A DNA stretch of 64,000 nucleotides, taken from positions 1 to 64,000 of IMG/VR virus record IMGVR_UViG_3300044645_002216; one strand, written 5' to 3'. Shown here one piece after another: positions 32,601 through 41,176 of this stretch (position 1 is the stretch's first letter; the number at the start of each line of letters is the position of its first letter). A model generated the notes under the pieces. The model was given only the letters and a program-made list of their open reading frames with translations, made no database searches and was not told where the DNA came from. The translations under genes and the position numbers were made by a program. The DNA comes from a virus.

Positions 32601-34928
32601 ATCTATCCATTCAGTAAAGTAGAAATATTACCAAAAGATATTAATATTTCTCAAGATGGAAGACTAGCAACAAGAGTTAAGTTCCAAGCACCAGTGTACC
32701 TTGAAGGTAACAAAGAACATGCATTAGTTCTTCTTTCTGATTCTAGTGACTATAGTGTATTTGTCTCAAGACTAGGTGAAGTTGATATTACAACAGCTTT
32801 GCTACCCGAATCTCAGCAAAGATTAGTTACAACTCAACCTACGCTTGGTTCTCTCTTCAAATCGCAGAATGCTTCTACTTGGACTCCTTCCCAATATGAA
32901 GATCTTAAGTTCAATCTTTATGCTGCTGTTTTTGAATCTACAGGAACTGTAAGTTTCTTCAATCCGGAATTGAATAGAAGCAATGATCAAATTGCAATTC
33001 TACGCAACAATGCATTGGATATTGAATCCAGAAGAGTTAGAGTTGGTTTAGGTACTACCTTATCTTCATCCACAATTTCAGACCTAACTGAAGGAAGTTT
33101 AATTAGACAGAGAGATACGAATGCAATTGGTAATTTTGCTTATGTGACTGGTATTGCCACAGGTACTTTAAGTATTCCAAACTCTGGTATTGGATATACT
33201 CCTTCTACGGGCGTTCAGTCGTATTCTAATGTCTCACTTACATCAGTTAGTGGATTTGGTAGGGGAGCAACAGCAAATATTACGGTAACCAATGGATCTA
33301 TTACATCTGCAGGCATTTCCTCTGGTGGAACTGGATATCAAATTGGAGAAATATTAACTGCCGATGCAATTGGTATTACGTCAATTGGTAGAAATCTGAG
33401 ACTTTCGGTACAGCAACTTTCTGGATTTAATGAACTAGTTGTTGATAACGTACAGGGTCAATTTGAAGTTGGAGTTGCAAAATCTATTCAATACTTTAGT
33501 GTGGTTCCTGGAATTGGTTATACAGATCTAAACGGAGGCAGCGTATTCGCAAATGATATTGTAACAGAAAGAGATGGATTGTATATTAACGTAAAGCATA
33601 GAAATCATGGAATGCACGCCCTAACAAACGTTGTTAGTATTTCTAAGGCAATTTCTGATATTGATTCAATCAAACTCACTAATGATGTTGAAAGAGACTT
33701 TACCGGTAACCTTGCAGTCACTGGACTTACTACTGCATTTAACACTTTTGAAAATGTAGGTATTTCTTCTACAAATCCAGGTTACCTCGTAGTCAATTCT
33801 GAGATTATTTCTTATACTGGTTTGAATGGAAATGTTTTCACTGGTATCACTAGAGGTGTTGATTCGACATTACGAATTAGACATCCAGCAAACTCTTTTG
33901 TTTATAAGTATGAACTTGCTGGAGTTTCTCTAAGAAGGATTAATACTACTCACGCACTTCAGGATGTAACTGATAGTACTAAAGAAAATACTTTAGATTC
34001 TTATTACATCAAGATCGATCCGTCTGCCAATGGAACCGATAGAAGTACGGGGGTAAGTTTCCCCAAACTTTATTTGAATTCAACAAAGTCTACTGGTGGT
34101 CCAATTATAGAGGCAACTCAAAATATTCCATATGATATCGCTCAACCAATCGTCCAAACTTTCACTCCACCTCAGACAACCATTACTGCCTCAATGAGGA
34201 CGATTAGTGGGACAAGTATAGATGGTTCTGAAGAATCATTCTTAGATAGAGGTACTCGGGCTATCAAGTTGAATCAAGATAATTTCTTCGAAAATCCAAG
34301 AATTATAGCATCTAGAGTAAATGAAAGACTTTTCTTAGATAATATAATTGCAGGAAACAAGTCATTAGAAATGACTTTAAATCTATCAACAGTAAATCAA
34401 TATCTATCTCCAGTGGTTGATCTTGATAGAGTTGGTATGATTTTAGTTTCAAACAGAGTCAATGAACCAGTAATAGACTATGTTGGAGATGAAAGAGTAT
34501 CTCTCCTAGAAACTGATCCTAATGCATTTGTATATGCTTCTAAACCAATTGAACTTGAAGTTCCTGCAACATCAATTAAAATTATTCTCTCGGCACACTT
34601 GAATATTTTCAATGATGTAAGAGCAATGTTTGCTATCATGAAAGATGCCAACGAAACACCAATTTATTACCCATTCCCAGGAAATGGAAACATCAGTGGT
34701 GATGGAAGAACTATTAATATTTCAAATAATGACGGAAGACCAGATCTTCCACTTGCAGTAACTTCCCAACTTGGATTCTTAAGTGAAGAACTTACATTTA
34801 CTGATTATGAATTTACAATTAATAATCTTGAATCATTTAAATACTTCAGTATAAAACTTATAGGTTCTTCAACTTCACAAACATATCCTCCAAGATTTAG
34901 GGATTTGAGAATTATTGCTCTGGCGTAA
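29634..34928 (+). CDS. Large virion structural protein with embedded Hint domain, 1764 aa
   Basis: This protein has an AAGGAG ribosome site. In order: a basic, Ser/Pro-rich N-terminus (1-118); a Hint/intein-like domain (120-248, see separate entry); a Pro/Thr-rich linker; a beta region with the recurring phrase MISGTFVTGETISG; two poly-Pro runs (about 585-630); a loop DSNGDGVFQANE at 664-675 that fits a 12-residue EF-hand; a long Pro-rich linker; then from about 935 a conserved beta region (DPLAQTFKIGSDEDQIGRYA, YSKAPELPVYVELRSVELG) shared by cyanophage virion proteins, and GIGY-type units. It is likely a baseplate-associated structural protein; the Hint domain could trim or join it. Whether splicing occurs is unknown. 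Confidence 0.8.
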   Translation: MAVRINRPSTGATPSSSSRSVPTSPREVPSRSSQDRARPTLTNLGSASIRDSVTTLSGSSPTRTRTAVIERGNNIITTTRLPGSEDLSPKRVDIRRRPQEPSRPPQEDPIIIAAPPITGCPDPNTLILLSDGSQKRAGDLQVGDVVRTQHEDTLEWGEHEVTYVHIKDSEKLVLTFDHTEFVCSTSHKFYVEGKGWTEVNQMEIGDFVIGLDQSHELLEVREGTYGEVVVIQIEDAHTYISEGLLSHNKTILPPETFPPQPTPEPGFTPIPPSGGGFFVPGTPTTVTTTTTGTTTRTGTATRINTTSTTRSLGQNRLVGLDVLPYMRSRNVEFIAKKLKPNTLVYPFFDKQNFYDYVVPKILEIEMISGTFVTGETISGVLIQDEVVDLLSTLTIRSIQFRLAVYNHKYGPYNNPTDVYSSSPYNITDQLQPYSPTSTTLNVDTTSLSDLSLGTYGGNVFIGMTLVGRDSGATARVRERRLVSDNVGTVIGSFFIPNPNGAGNPRFTTGNKTFRLTDNPTNGTIAGTLYTYANANFFADGLITQGQETVLSIRTVETQTAIINETVPITNTTVTTVPGTPVFVPSPTPTPPAPQPPPPPPPVVTDPGPGPVINPDPSTPTPPPPPPPPAAEPQAFRLFIGGTNSPDFSGLGEGLTLPTFITFFDSNGDGVFQANEIQVVTNILGPEPRGFQSILPPGARARTISLGSPGEAPEEIINSKFRAIASQAGRQVNRENFIVLPQTEEVRQLALDALNQALRNQALRDRQPIGAPQVSRPDIFTNPVGFAPGEQPRTGESAIFAGTPLGRPTRVSPSLPGRSPASQPPAVVPPTSPTPISGRPVRPGTTVPTVVATTPGILATGNGPSSLPPRVPSAPTPAVQPVAVPTQQPQRRALVSAPAPSPINPTTANLLNSSQQVARESRLSSGPNLARVRSGYTGTDPLAQTFKIGSDEDQIGRYATSIDVFFYSKAPELPVYVELRSVELGIPTQKIYPFSKVEILPKDINISQDGRLATRVKFQAPVYLEGNKEHALVLLSDSSDYSVFVSRLGEVDITTALLPESQQRLVTTQPTLGSLFKSQNASTWTPSQYEDLKFNLYAAVFESTGTVSFFNPELNRSNDQIAILRNNALDIESRRVRVGLGTTLSSSTISDLTEGSLIRQRDTNAIGNFAYVTGIATGTLSIPNSGIGYTPSTGVQSYSNVSLTSVSGFGRGATANITVTNGSITSAGISSGGTGYQIGEILTADAIGITSIGRNLRLSVQQLSGFNELVVDNVQGQFEVGVAKSIQYFSVVPGIGYTDLNGGSVFANDIVTERDGLYINVKHRNHGMHALTNVVSISKAISDIDSIKLTNDVERDFTGNLAVTGLTTAFNTFENVGISSTNPGYLVVNSEIISYTGLNGNVFTGITRGVDSTLRIRHPANSFVYKYELAGVSLRRINTTHALQDVTDSTKENTLDSYYIKIDPSANGTDRSTGVSFPKLYLNSTKSTGGPIIEATQNIPYDIAQPIVQTFTPPQTTITASMRTISGTSIDGSEESFLDRGTRAIKLNQDNFFENPRIIASRVNERLFLDNIIAGNKSLEMTLNLSTVNQYLSPVVDLDRVGMILVSNRVNEPVIDYVGDERVSLLETDPNAFVYASKPIELEVPATSIKIILSAHLNIFNDVRAMFAIMKDANETPIYYPFPGNGNISGDGRTINISNNDGRPDLPLAVTSQLGFLSEELTFTDYEFTINNLESFKYFSIKLIGSSTSQTYPPRFRDLRIIALA
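29991..30377 (+). other. Hint (intein-like/BIL-type) domain within the 1764-aa protein
   Basis: It spans residues 120-248. It starts at C120 in G-CPDPNTLILLSDG, the usual first-block form Cys-Pro-x-x-x-T; block-B-like S-T-S-H is at 184-187 with W196 and EIGDFVIG after it. It ends with VVVIQIEDAHTYISEGL and then SHN (His247-Asn248), the intein C-terminal block. The residue after Asn is Lys249, not Cys, Ser or Thr. The domain is about 129 residues, with no homing-endonuclease insert. This resembles type A bacterial intein-like domains, which can cleave or ligate without standard splicing. Activity is inferred. Confidence 0.85.
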
Positions 34929-34930
34929 TT

Positions 34931-35155
34931 ATGGAAAAAATACAAGTAAAAGGACATCCAAGTCTCTTCAGAGATAAATCCTCCAACGCAATATTAAATA
35001 CAGATATGAATGCTTATCAAAATTATATGGAATCTAAGAGAATAAAGGAGGATGAATCTAAACGAATTAATAATATTGAAAGTGATTTAAATTCTCTTAA
35101 AGGTGATATTGATGAAATTAAAAATCTACTGAGGAGTTTGGTTAATGGATCCTGA
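34931..35155 (+). CDS. Small coiled-coil protein, 74 aa
   Basis: It starts MEKIQVKGHPSLFRDKSSNA, then carries a Lys/Glu-rich helix (MESKRIKEDESKRINNIESD) and a heptad-like end (LKGDIDEIKNLLRSLVNG). I recall this VKGH..LFRD....AILN...Y..Y pattern as a common cyanophage protein located just before gene 13. It overlaps the next ORF by 11 nt. Role unknown; it may assist tail or neck assembly (inference from position). Confidence 0.7.
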   Translation: MEKIQVKGHPSLFRDKSSNAILNTDMNAYQNYMESKRIKEDESKRINNIESDLNSLKGDIDEIKNLLRSLVNGS

Positions 35156-35315
35156 CAAAATTACTCTAGAAAGTTTGAATAAATTATTTGAATATGAAAA
35201 ACTTGCTAGAGATATAGATAGTATAGATGATATTGAAACTCTTAGAAATTTATCCAAGAGTTATATAAAGTTATACTTTAGTCAACAAGAAGCAATCTCG
35301 AATCTTAATTTCTAA
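35145..35315 (+). CDS. Small hypothetical helical protein, 56 aa
   Basis: ATG 35145 lies inside the previous gene; the stop TAA shares its last base with the ATG of gene 13 (TAATG). The protein is helical and acidic (ITLESLNKLFEYEKLARDID, DDIETLRNLSKSYIKLYFSQ). No family is recognised. Coupling on both sides supports it. Confidence 0.6.
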   Translation: MDPDKITLESLNKLFEYEKLARDIDSIDDIETLRNLSKSYIKLYFSQQEAISNLNF

Positions 35316-36160
35316 TGGCTCAACCATCCACCAGACAAGAATTAATTGATTACTGCAAGAGAAAACTGGGCGCACCAGTTTTAGAAATTAATGTTGCAGA
35401 TGAACAGATTGAAGATCTTGTGGATGATACAATTCAGTTCTTTCAAGAAAGACATTTTGATGGAGTATATCCAACATTTTACAAATATCAAATTACCCAA
35501 GGTGATATTGATAGGGGAAGAGCGGGATTAGGTAGAAGCAATATTGGACTGGCATCTACATCAGTAACTACAAATATTGTAGGTACTGCAACCACATTTA
35601 CTTACACTGAAAATAGTAACTATCTTCAGGTTCCGCCGAACATTATAGGAATCAATAAGATCTTTACTTTTGATGGTACAAATACTATTACTAATAATAT
35701 GTTTAGTGTGAAGTACCAATTGTTTCTAAATGATGTTTATTACTGGGGAACAACTGAACTACTAAGTTATGCAATGGTTAAAACATACTTGGAAGATTTG
35801 GACTTCTTGTTGAATACACAAAAGCAAATAAGATTTAATAAGAGACAAGATAGATTATATCTAGACATTGACTGGGGTGCTGTTTCTCCTGGTCAATATA
35901 TTATTATTGATTGCTACTCTACTCTTGACCCAAGTGATTATTCTAGAGTATGGAATGATTCATTTATTAAACCATATTTGACTGCTATGATTAAACGTCA
36001 ATGGGGTCAAAATATGATGAAATTTACTGGAGTTAAACTTCCTGGTGGTGTGGAACTCAATGGTAGACAAATGTATGACGATGGACAAAGAGAAATTGAT
36101 ATGATGATGGAAAGAATGTCCAGTACTTATGAACTTCCTCCACTAGATATGATTGGATAG
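35315..36160 (+). CDS. 13: gp13-like neck protein (head completion)
   Basis: This 281-residue protein (T4 gp13: 309) closes the head and connects it to the tail with gp14. Seen: STRQELIDYCKRKLGAPVLE, then DEQIEDLVDDTIQFFQERHF with DGVYPTFYKYQ, and later LLNTQKQIRFNKRQDRLYLD with DWGAVSPGQYIII, all typical of gp13. Start by TAATG coupling. Followed 8 nt later by gene 14, its partner. Confidence 0.92.
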   Translation: MAQPSTRQELIDYCKRKLGAPVLEINVADEQIEDLVDDTIQFFQERHFDGVYPTFYKYQITQGDIDRGRAGLGRSNIGLASTSVTTNIVGTATTFTYTENSNYLQVPPNIIGINKIFTFDGTNTITNNMFSVKYQLFLNDVYYWGTTELLSYAMVKTYLEDLDFLLNTQKQIRFNKRQDRLYLDIDWGAVSPGQYIIIDCYSTLDPSDYSRVWNDSFIKPYLTAMIKRQWGQNMMKFTGVKLPGGVELNGRQMYDDGQREIDMMMERMSSTYELPPLDMIG

Positions 36161-36168
36161 GTAAAATC

Positions 36169-37596
36169 ATGCTCAATCCATTCTTTCTACAAGGTTCTAA
36201 AGGAGAACAGGGTCTCATACAAGACCTTATAAATGAACAACTGAGAATGTACGGTGTCGAAGTACATTATCTCCCTAGACAATACATCACAGAAAAAACA
36301 ATCATAAAAGAAGTTATTGAATCTCAATTCAATAATGCTTATCCCATAGAAGCATATGTCGATACCTATGAGGGATATGGTGGACAAGGGACAATATTAT
36401 CAAAATTTGGTATTCAGGAACTAGATGATTTAACAATAATTATATCAAGGGAGAGGTGGGAAAATTATATTCAACCATTAATAAAAGATTACCCAAATGT
36501 AAAACTTTCAAAAAGACCAAAAGAAGGAGATTTGATTTATTTTCCTTTAGGTGACCGCTTATTTGAAATAAAATATGTTGAGCATGAAAAACCATTTTAT
36601 CAATTGCAAGGATTATACACTTATGAATTAAGATGTGAACTCTTTAGATATGAAGATGAGGTTATTGATACTGGAATTGGAGAAATTGATGATAACACTG
36701 CTCAAGATGCAATTATCCAGACTCTCCAGTTAGTTGGTATTGGATCTACTGCATCTGCAATCACAAGAATTGTAAATGGTGGTGTTAGATCTGTAACAAT
36801 AACAAATAGAGGTAACAATTACACATCAGCACCTACTGTTGCATTTTCTTCTGCTCCATTTGGGGGTGTTACTGCAATTGGAATTGCATCAATGATAAGT
36901 GGAATCGTTGATATTTGTAATCCAGATGAAACTAGATTTCGTGTTCAGGGAGTTAATCTTACAAACCCTGGCGCTGGATACACAGTAGCACCTAGAGTTT
37001 CTTTCAGCGGTGGAGGTGGATCTGGAGCAGTTGGAATAGCATCTATTGGCAATGGGGTAGTTGGAGTAATAACAGTAACTAATGGTGGAAGTGGATATGT
37101 GACTTCCCCAACAGTTTCCTTTAGTGGACTATCCTCAGTATCTGCATCCGCAAATGCTATTATAAACGATGCTGGTCAAGTAACAGCAATTAGAATTGTA
37201 AATTCTGGTCTTGGGTATACTGTACCGCCGACAATTACATTATCAGCACCAAACATTTATGTTGGATTTGGTACTTATATCTATAATGAAGTTGTTATTG
37301 GAAGTGCAAGTAGTGTAACTGCAAGAGTCAAGAGTTGGAATGTTATCACTAAAGTATTGGAAGTATCGAATATAAATGGAACGTTTACTCCAGGAGAGAC
37401 ATTAACTGGACAAACATCTGCAGCACAGTATGCATTAAGAAAAGAATTTACAGATAATCTTGGTTCAACTGAAAATTTAGATGATGCATACGACGGTAAA
37501 GATACAAAAGATCGTTTTGCGGACAATAGGCAAATAGAAATTGAAGGAGATAATATTTTAGACTTTAGTGAAGAAAATCCTTTCGGAATTCCATGA
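36169..37596 (+). CDS. 14: gp14-like neck protein with inserted GxGY beta repeats, 475 aa
   Basis: Residues 1-190 are gp14: MLNPFFLQGSKGEQGLIQDL, LRMYGVEVHYLPRQYI, WENYIQPLIKDYP, RPKEGDLIYFPLGDRLFEIK and YELRCELFRY. T4 gp14 is 256 residues; here an extra 165 residues (about 195-360) carry four units (TNRGNNYTSAPTVAF, TNPGAGYTVAPRVSF, TNGGSGYVTSPTVSF, VNSGLGYTVPPTITL). A second insert-like segment (VKSWNVITKVLEVSNING) precedes the C-terminal end FADNRQIEIEGDNILDFSEE, which is again gp14-like. It binds gp13 at the neck; the insert may decorate the neck surface (inference). Confidence 0.9.
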   Translation: MLNPFFLQGSKGEQGLIQDLINEQLRMYGVEVHYLPRQYITEKTIIKEVIESQFNNAYPIEAYVDTYEGYGGQGTILSKFGIQELDDLTIIISRERWENYIQPLIKDYPNVKLSKRPKEGDLIYFPLGDRLFEIKYVEHEKPFYQLQGLYTYELRCELFRYEDEVIDTGIGEIDDNTAQDAIIQTLQLVGIGSTASAITRIVNGGVRSVTITNRGNNYTSAPTVAFSSAPFGGVTAIGIASMISGIVDICNPDETRFRVQGVNLTNPGAGYTVAPRVSFSGGGGSGAVGIASIGNGVVGVITVTNGGSGYVTSPTVSFSGLSSVSASANAIINDAGQVTAIRIVNSGLGYTVPPTITLSAPNIYVGFGTYIYNEVVIGSASSVTARVKSWNVITKVLEVSNINGTFTPGETLTGQTSAAQYALRKEFTDNLGSTENLDDAYDGKDTKDRFADNRQIEIEGDNILDFSEENPFGIP

Positions 37597-37599
37597 AAG

Positions 37600-37607
37600 G
37601 TTAAATA
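37600..37607 (+). promoter_or_regulatory. Candidate late promoter of gene 15
   Basis: GTTAAATA, 22 nt upstream of gene 15; it is the poorest match of the set (TTAAATA core). Confidence 0.4.
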
Positions 37608-37629
37608 GTACTATGTATCGTATAGAACA

Positions 37630-38628
37630 ATGTTTGAATATTTTTATCACGAGATCCTGAGGAAAACTATTATTGGTTTTGGAACTCTTTTTAATAATAT
37701 TACGGTAAAGCACAAGAAAGATACCGGAGAAGTAATATCATTAATTAAGGTTCCCATTGCATATGGACCAATTCAAAAGTTTTTGGCTCGTGTTGAACAG
37801 CAACCAAATTTAAATAAACCGGTTCAAATAACATTACCTAGAATGTCTTTTGAATTGGTTGGGTTAAGTTATGATCCAACTAGAAAGGTTACTTCAACTC
37901 AAACATTTCTAAGTCCATCAACAACTGATGGGACAGATATTAGAAAAGCATATATGCCCGTTCCTTATAATATGGAATTTGAGTTAAGCATAATGACAAA
38001 ATTAGATGATGATATGCTTCAAATCATAGAACAAATAATGCCTTATTTTGGACCTTCATATACTATAAGTATTAATTTATTAAACTTAATAGGCGAAAAA
38101 AGAGATGTTCCAGTTACATTGAATAGTATTTCAATGTCTGATGATTATGAGGGTGATTACACAAATAGGAGAGCATTAATTTATACACTAAGATTTACTG
38201 CAAAGAACTATCTATTTGGACCTATTTCCTCTGCTTCAGACGATATCATCAAAAAGGTTTCTCTTGGATTTGTATCTGGAGACACTAGGTCTACGACAAG
38301 AGATCTTACTTATAGTGCGGAACCAATTGCCACAAAGAGCTATACAAATAATATAATTACAACAATTTCACAAGATATCGAATTGGATAATAATACAGTT
38401 ACTGTTTTAAATTCTTCCCAAATACCATTAAATAGTTATATTACAATTGATAACGAAACTCTACAAGTTACTAAAAAATCTGGAAATATTTTAACAGTAA
38501 ATAGAGGATCTTATGGAACTCCAATTTCAATTCATGTTTCCGGAACAGAAGTAAAACTTATTACTAATGCCGATAACGATTTAATTGAATTTGGAGATGA
38601 TTTTGGATTTGGAATTTCTTTTAGTTAA
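37630..38628 (+). CDS. 15: gp15-like tail sheath stabiliser/terminator, 332 aa
   Basis: It begins FEYFYHEILRKTIIGFGTLF followed by NNITVKHKK, then PIAYGPIQKFLARVEQQPNL and LPRMSFELVGLSYDPTRK, clearly gp15. The T4 protein is 272 residues; the extra C-terminal part (about 255-320, VTVLNSSQIPLNSYITIDNE) looks like a small beta domain of the type also present in the giant protein. gp15 caps the tail sheath and links tail to neck. It is followed 6 nt later by gene 16. Confidence 0.9.
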   Translation: MFEYFYHEILRKTIIGFGTLFNNITVKHKKDTGEVISLIKVPIAYGPIQKFLARVEQQPNLNKPVQITLPRMSFELVGLSYDPTRKVTSTQTFLSPSTTDGTDIRKAYMPVPYNMEFELSIMTKLDDDMLQIIEQIMPYFGPSYTISINLLNLIGEKRDVPVTLNSISMSDDYEGDYTNRRALIYTLRFTAKNYLFGPISSASDDIIKKVSLGFVSGDTRSTTRDLTYSAEPIATKSYTNNIITTISQDIELDNNTVTVLNSSQIPLNSYITIDNETLQVTKKSGNILTVNRGSYGTPISIHVSGTEVKLITNADNDLIEFGDDFGFGISFS

Positions 38629-38634
38629 AAAATT

Positions 38635-39084
38635 ATGAGTAAGAAATTTGAAAAACTGAATGACGTATTTAATGTTTCTAGTGAAGCTATTTCTTCGGAA
38701 TTAGATACTACAGATAAGAACTTAGAAGCTATTGCAAAAAGACAAGAGGATGAAAGTGTAACTAAAAAAACTGATATTGAAAAAGACTACGAATATGCTA
38801 GAGGCAATTTGTATTCTCTAATGGAGAAAAGTCAAGAAGCACTGAATGGAATTCTTGAACTTGCTCAAGAGAGTGATATGCCTCGGGCATATGAGGTTGC
38901 AGGACAATTAATTAAAAGTACAGGAGAGATTGCAGATAAAATACTTTTAGTTCATAAAATATTAAAAGATGTGGAAGAAGATAAACCAAAGGGCCCGACA
39001 ACCGTTAACAATGCACTTTTTGTTGGTTCTACTGCTGACTTAGCAAAATTTTTAAAACAACAATCCGAAAATGAAAACGTTTAA
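38635..39084 (+). CDS. 16: gp16-like small terminase subunit, 149 aa
   Basis: It has a central pair of helices (YEYARGNLYSLMEKSQEALN, GILELAQESDMPRAYEVAGQ) matching the gp16 coiled-coil oligomerisation core; T4 gp16 is 164 residues. The C-terminus VNNALFVGSTADLAKFLKQQ is also typical. It should regulate gp17 packaging ATPase and nuclease. Unusually, two further genes (39071-41160) separate it from gene 17. Confidence 0.88.
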   Translation: MSKKFEKLNDVFNVSSEAISSELDTTDKNLEAIAKRQEDESVTKKTDIEKDYEYARGNLYSLMEKSQEALNGILELAQESDMPRAYEVAGQLIKSTGEIADKILLVHKILKDVEEDKPKGPTTVNNALFVGSTADLAKFLKQQSENENV

Positions 39085-39226
39085 GCAGTTTCAAGAAGAT
39101 TGGAGCAATAAATATAAAAAGAGTATTGATTGCTCAAATCCAAAAGGATTTTCCCAAAAAGCACACTGTGCGGGTAGATCTAAAAGAGCAAAAGGCGAAG
39201 AAACTAAATCAAAACCAGTTGAATAA
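39071..39226 (+). CDS. Small basic protein with capsid-targeting-like N-terminus, 51 aa
   Basis: ATG 39071 overlaps the gene 16 stop region. It starts MKTFKQFQEDW, close to the T4 internal-protein targeting peptide MKTYQEFIAEA. It continues with a Cys-containing basic module (DCSNPKGFSQKAHCAGRSKR) that I recall from phage proteins. Its stop is TAATG-coupled to the next gene. Such an N-terminus suggests packaging in the prohead with gp21 cleavage, but the exact T4 cleavage rule (I/L-x-E) is not met at the first Glu. Role is inferred. Confidence 0.65.
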   Translation: MKTFKQFQEDWSNKYKKSIDCSNPKGFSQKAHCAGRSKRAKGEETKSKPVE

Positions 39227-41160
39227 TGCCCAAACTTAAATCCCATAAAACAGTAGAACAAATTGCAAAGAAGCATCGTCTTGATGTTTCTTTCATACAA
39301 AAGCAACTTGATATGGGAGAACCTATTGAGCATGAACATACAAAAGATCATGAACTTGCAATGGATATCGCTCTTCAACATCTTGATGAAATTCCAGATT
39401 ATTACACTCGTTTGAAAAAAATGGAGGCAGATGCTAAAAAGCATCATAAAAAATTTAAAGATGTAAAAGAAGAATGTGACTGTGAGAAAAATGCGGTTAA
39501 TGAACTTGAAGTTAGTCTTAAAAAACTAAACAATACTTCTTACGATTCTATAGATAAACTTATGCGTCGTATTATGAAAAAACATAATATGACTGCAAAG
39601 GAACTACATAATTCTTTTGTTGAAAAACACAGTAAAACTCCGGATAATTGGGTAAAAAATATAGAAGAAGAAACTAAGTCTGGTGATGAAGGTCTTCGTG
39701 ATTGGTTTAATAAATCAAAATCATCTGATGGTAAAAGTGGTTGGGTGCAACTTGGTGGAAAATGGGCAGGAAAACCATGTGCCCGCCAACCAGGACAAAC
39801 TTCAACTCCAAAATGTGGAAGTTCTAAAATGAAAAGAACACTTTCTAAAGACGAAGAGGAAGCAGCAAGAAGAAGAAAAAATCGTTTAGATCCAAGTCAA
39901 CCAGAAAAAACTGGTGCAGCAAAACCAACTAACGTAAGAACTGAAGATATGGATTTACAAGAAGTTAAGGACAAACCAGGTAAAGGTAGTGGAAAAAAAG
40001 ATGCTTGCTACCATAAAGTAAAGTCTAGGTATGATGTTTGGCCAAGCGCATATGCTTCTGGGGCACTTGTAAAATGTCGCAAAGTTGGTGCTGCAAACTG
40101 GGGAACTAAGTCTGAGGAAACTCAAATGCACGAAGAAGAAAGATATTGTCCAATGTGCGATAAAAGGGAAACAAGATCTGAATGTGCTTATGGTGGTAAA
40201 GTCTGGGATAAGGTTTCTATAAAAGATGAAGAATATTCAATGGCCAGATCAGAATTGAAAACCATTGAAGATGCAGTAAAGAGACTTCGTGCAAAAGTTG
40301 AAATGGGTGAGGGAGATCTTGAAGCATGGGTTCAATCAAAAATTACCAAGGCAGCGGATTATATTGATACTGCGGCAGATTATATTGATAGTGGCGAAAT
40401 GGAAGAGCAAGCATCTTTCGGTGAAATGAAATGCTGGCCTGGTTATAAAAAGAAAGGAACTCAGACCTTATTCGGAAAGAAATATAATAGATGTGTGAAG
40501 TCAGAAGATGTTACCATAGAAGATGCTGAGGGAAATACCTTCGCTGAAGTTATAGATCTAATTAAACCCGAACCAATTAAAGGATTCAAATCTCAAATTG
40601 ATGAGGCGTCAAGACTTCAAGCACAAACTGGAAATGTGATTGCAGTCACTCTTTCTTGGAGAGGAAAATATTATAGTGTTAAAATGTTCTTCCCACAGGT
40701 TAAGTTACCTTCAAGATCTGAACTGACCACTGAACTCCAAAAAGTCTATCCTGGATCTAGATTGGTTCATCATTATGTTTCAGAAATTCAACCAGGACAA
40801 CCACTAATTCAAGCGTTTGGACCTCAGGGTGGTAACGCAGCAAAGGTTGGTCCCAATAAGAATTATGTAAAACCTATGAGCGAAGAAGTTGAGATTGATG
40901 AGGACTGGCAGGAAGTTAATAGAAAAGATAAAACTGATGGATTAAGTCCTGCTGCAGTAAAAGCATATCGCAGAGAAAATCCAGGTTCTAAACTACAGAC
41001 TGCAGTAACTGAAAAGAATCCAACGGGCAAAAGAGCAGGAAGGCGACAATCATTTTGTCGACGTATGAAAGGAATGAAATCAAAATTGACAAGTGCAAAA
41101 ACAGCAAAAGATCCTGATAGCAATATCAACAAAGCACTTCGTAGATGGAATTGTAATTAG
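39226..41160 (+). CDS. Mosaic of small basic modules between terminase genes, 644 aa
   Basis: I see at least seven modules in a row: 1-75 (VEQIAKKHRLDVSFIQKQLD, EHEHTKDHELAMDIALQHLD; I recall DUF5661); 105-145 (IDKLMRRIMKKHNMTAKELH); 152-235 (LRDWFNKSK, GWVQLGGKWAGKPCARQPGQ); 252-295 (KDACYHKVKSRYDVWPSAYA, SGALVKCRKV); 335-392 (DLEAWVQSKITKAADYIDTA); 400-425 (CWPGYKKKGTQTLFGKKYNR); 440-525 (see 47960 gene); and 570-644 (RAGRRQSFCRRMKGMKSKLT, NKALRRWNC; like DUF6321). These modules occur separately in other phage proteins. It has many Lys/Arg and Cys residues and no enzymatic motif. It may be a DNA-binding head protein or packaged effector (inference). Confidence 0.7.
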   Translation: MPKLKSHKTVEQIAKKHRLDVSFIQKQLDMGEPIEHEHTKDHELAMDIALQHLDEIPDYYTRLKKMEADAKKHHKKFKDVKEECDCEKNAVNELEVSLKKLNNTSYDSIDKLMRRIMKKHNMTAKELHNSFVEKHSKTPDNWVKNIEEETKSGDEGLRDWFNKSKSSDGKSGWVQLGGKWAGKPCARQPGQTSTPKCGSSKMKRTLSKDEEEAARRRKNRLDPSQPEKTGAAKPTNVRTEDMDLQEVKDKPGKGSGKKDACYHKVKSRYDVWPSAYASGALVKCRKVGAANWGTKSEETQMHEEERYCPMCDKRETRSECAYGGKVWDKVSIKDEEYSMARSELKTIEDAVKRLRAKVEMGEGDLEAWVQSKITKAADYIDTAADYIDSGEMEEQASFGEMKCWPGYKKKGTQTLFGKKYNRCVKSEDVTIEDAEGNTFAEVIDLIKPEPIKGFKSQIDEASRLQAQTGNVIAVTLSWRGKYYSVKMFFPQVKLPSRSELTTELQKVYPGSRLVHHYVSEIQPGQPLIQAFGPQGGNAAKVGPNKNYVKPMSEEVEIDEDWQEVNRKDKTDGLSPAAVKAYRRENPGSKLQTAVTEKNPTGKRAGRRQSFCRRMKGMKSKLTSAKTAKDPDSNINKALRRWNCN

Positions 41161-41176
41161 TAATTAGGTTTTTATT

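Noticed and set aside
29634-34928. A true splicing intein in the virion protein
   Set aside because: There is no Cys/Ser/Thr after the terminal Asn and no endonuclease domain; a Hint/BIL-type domain fits better.
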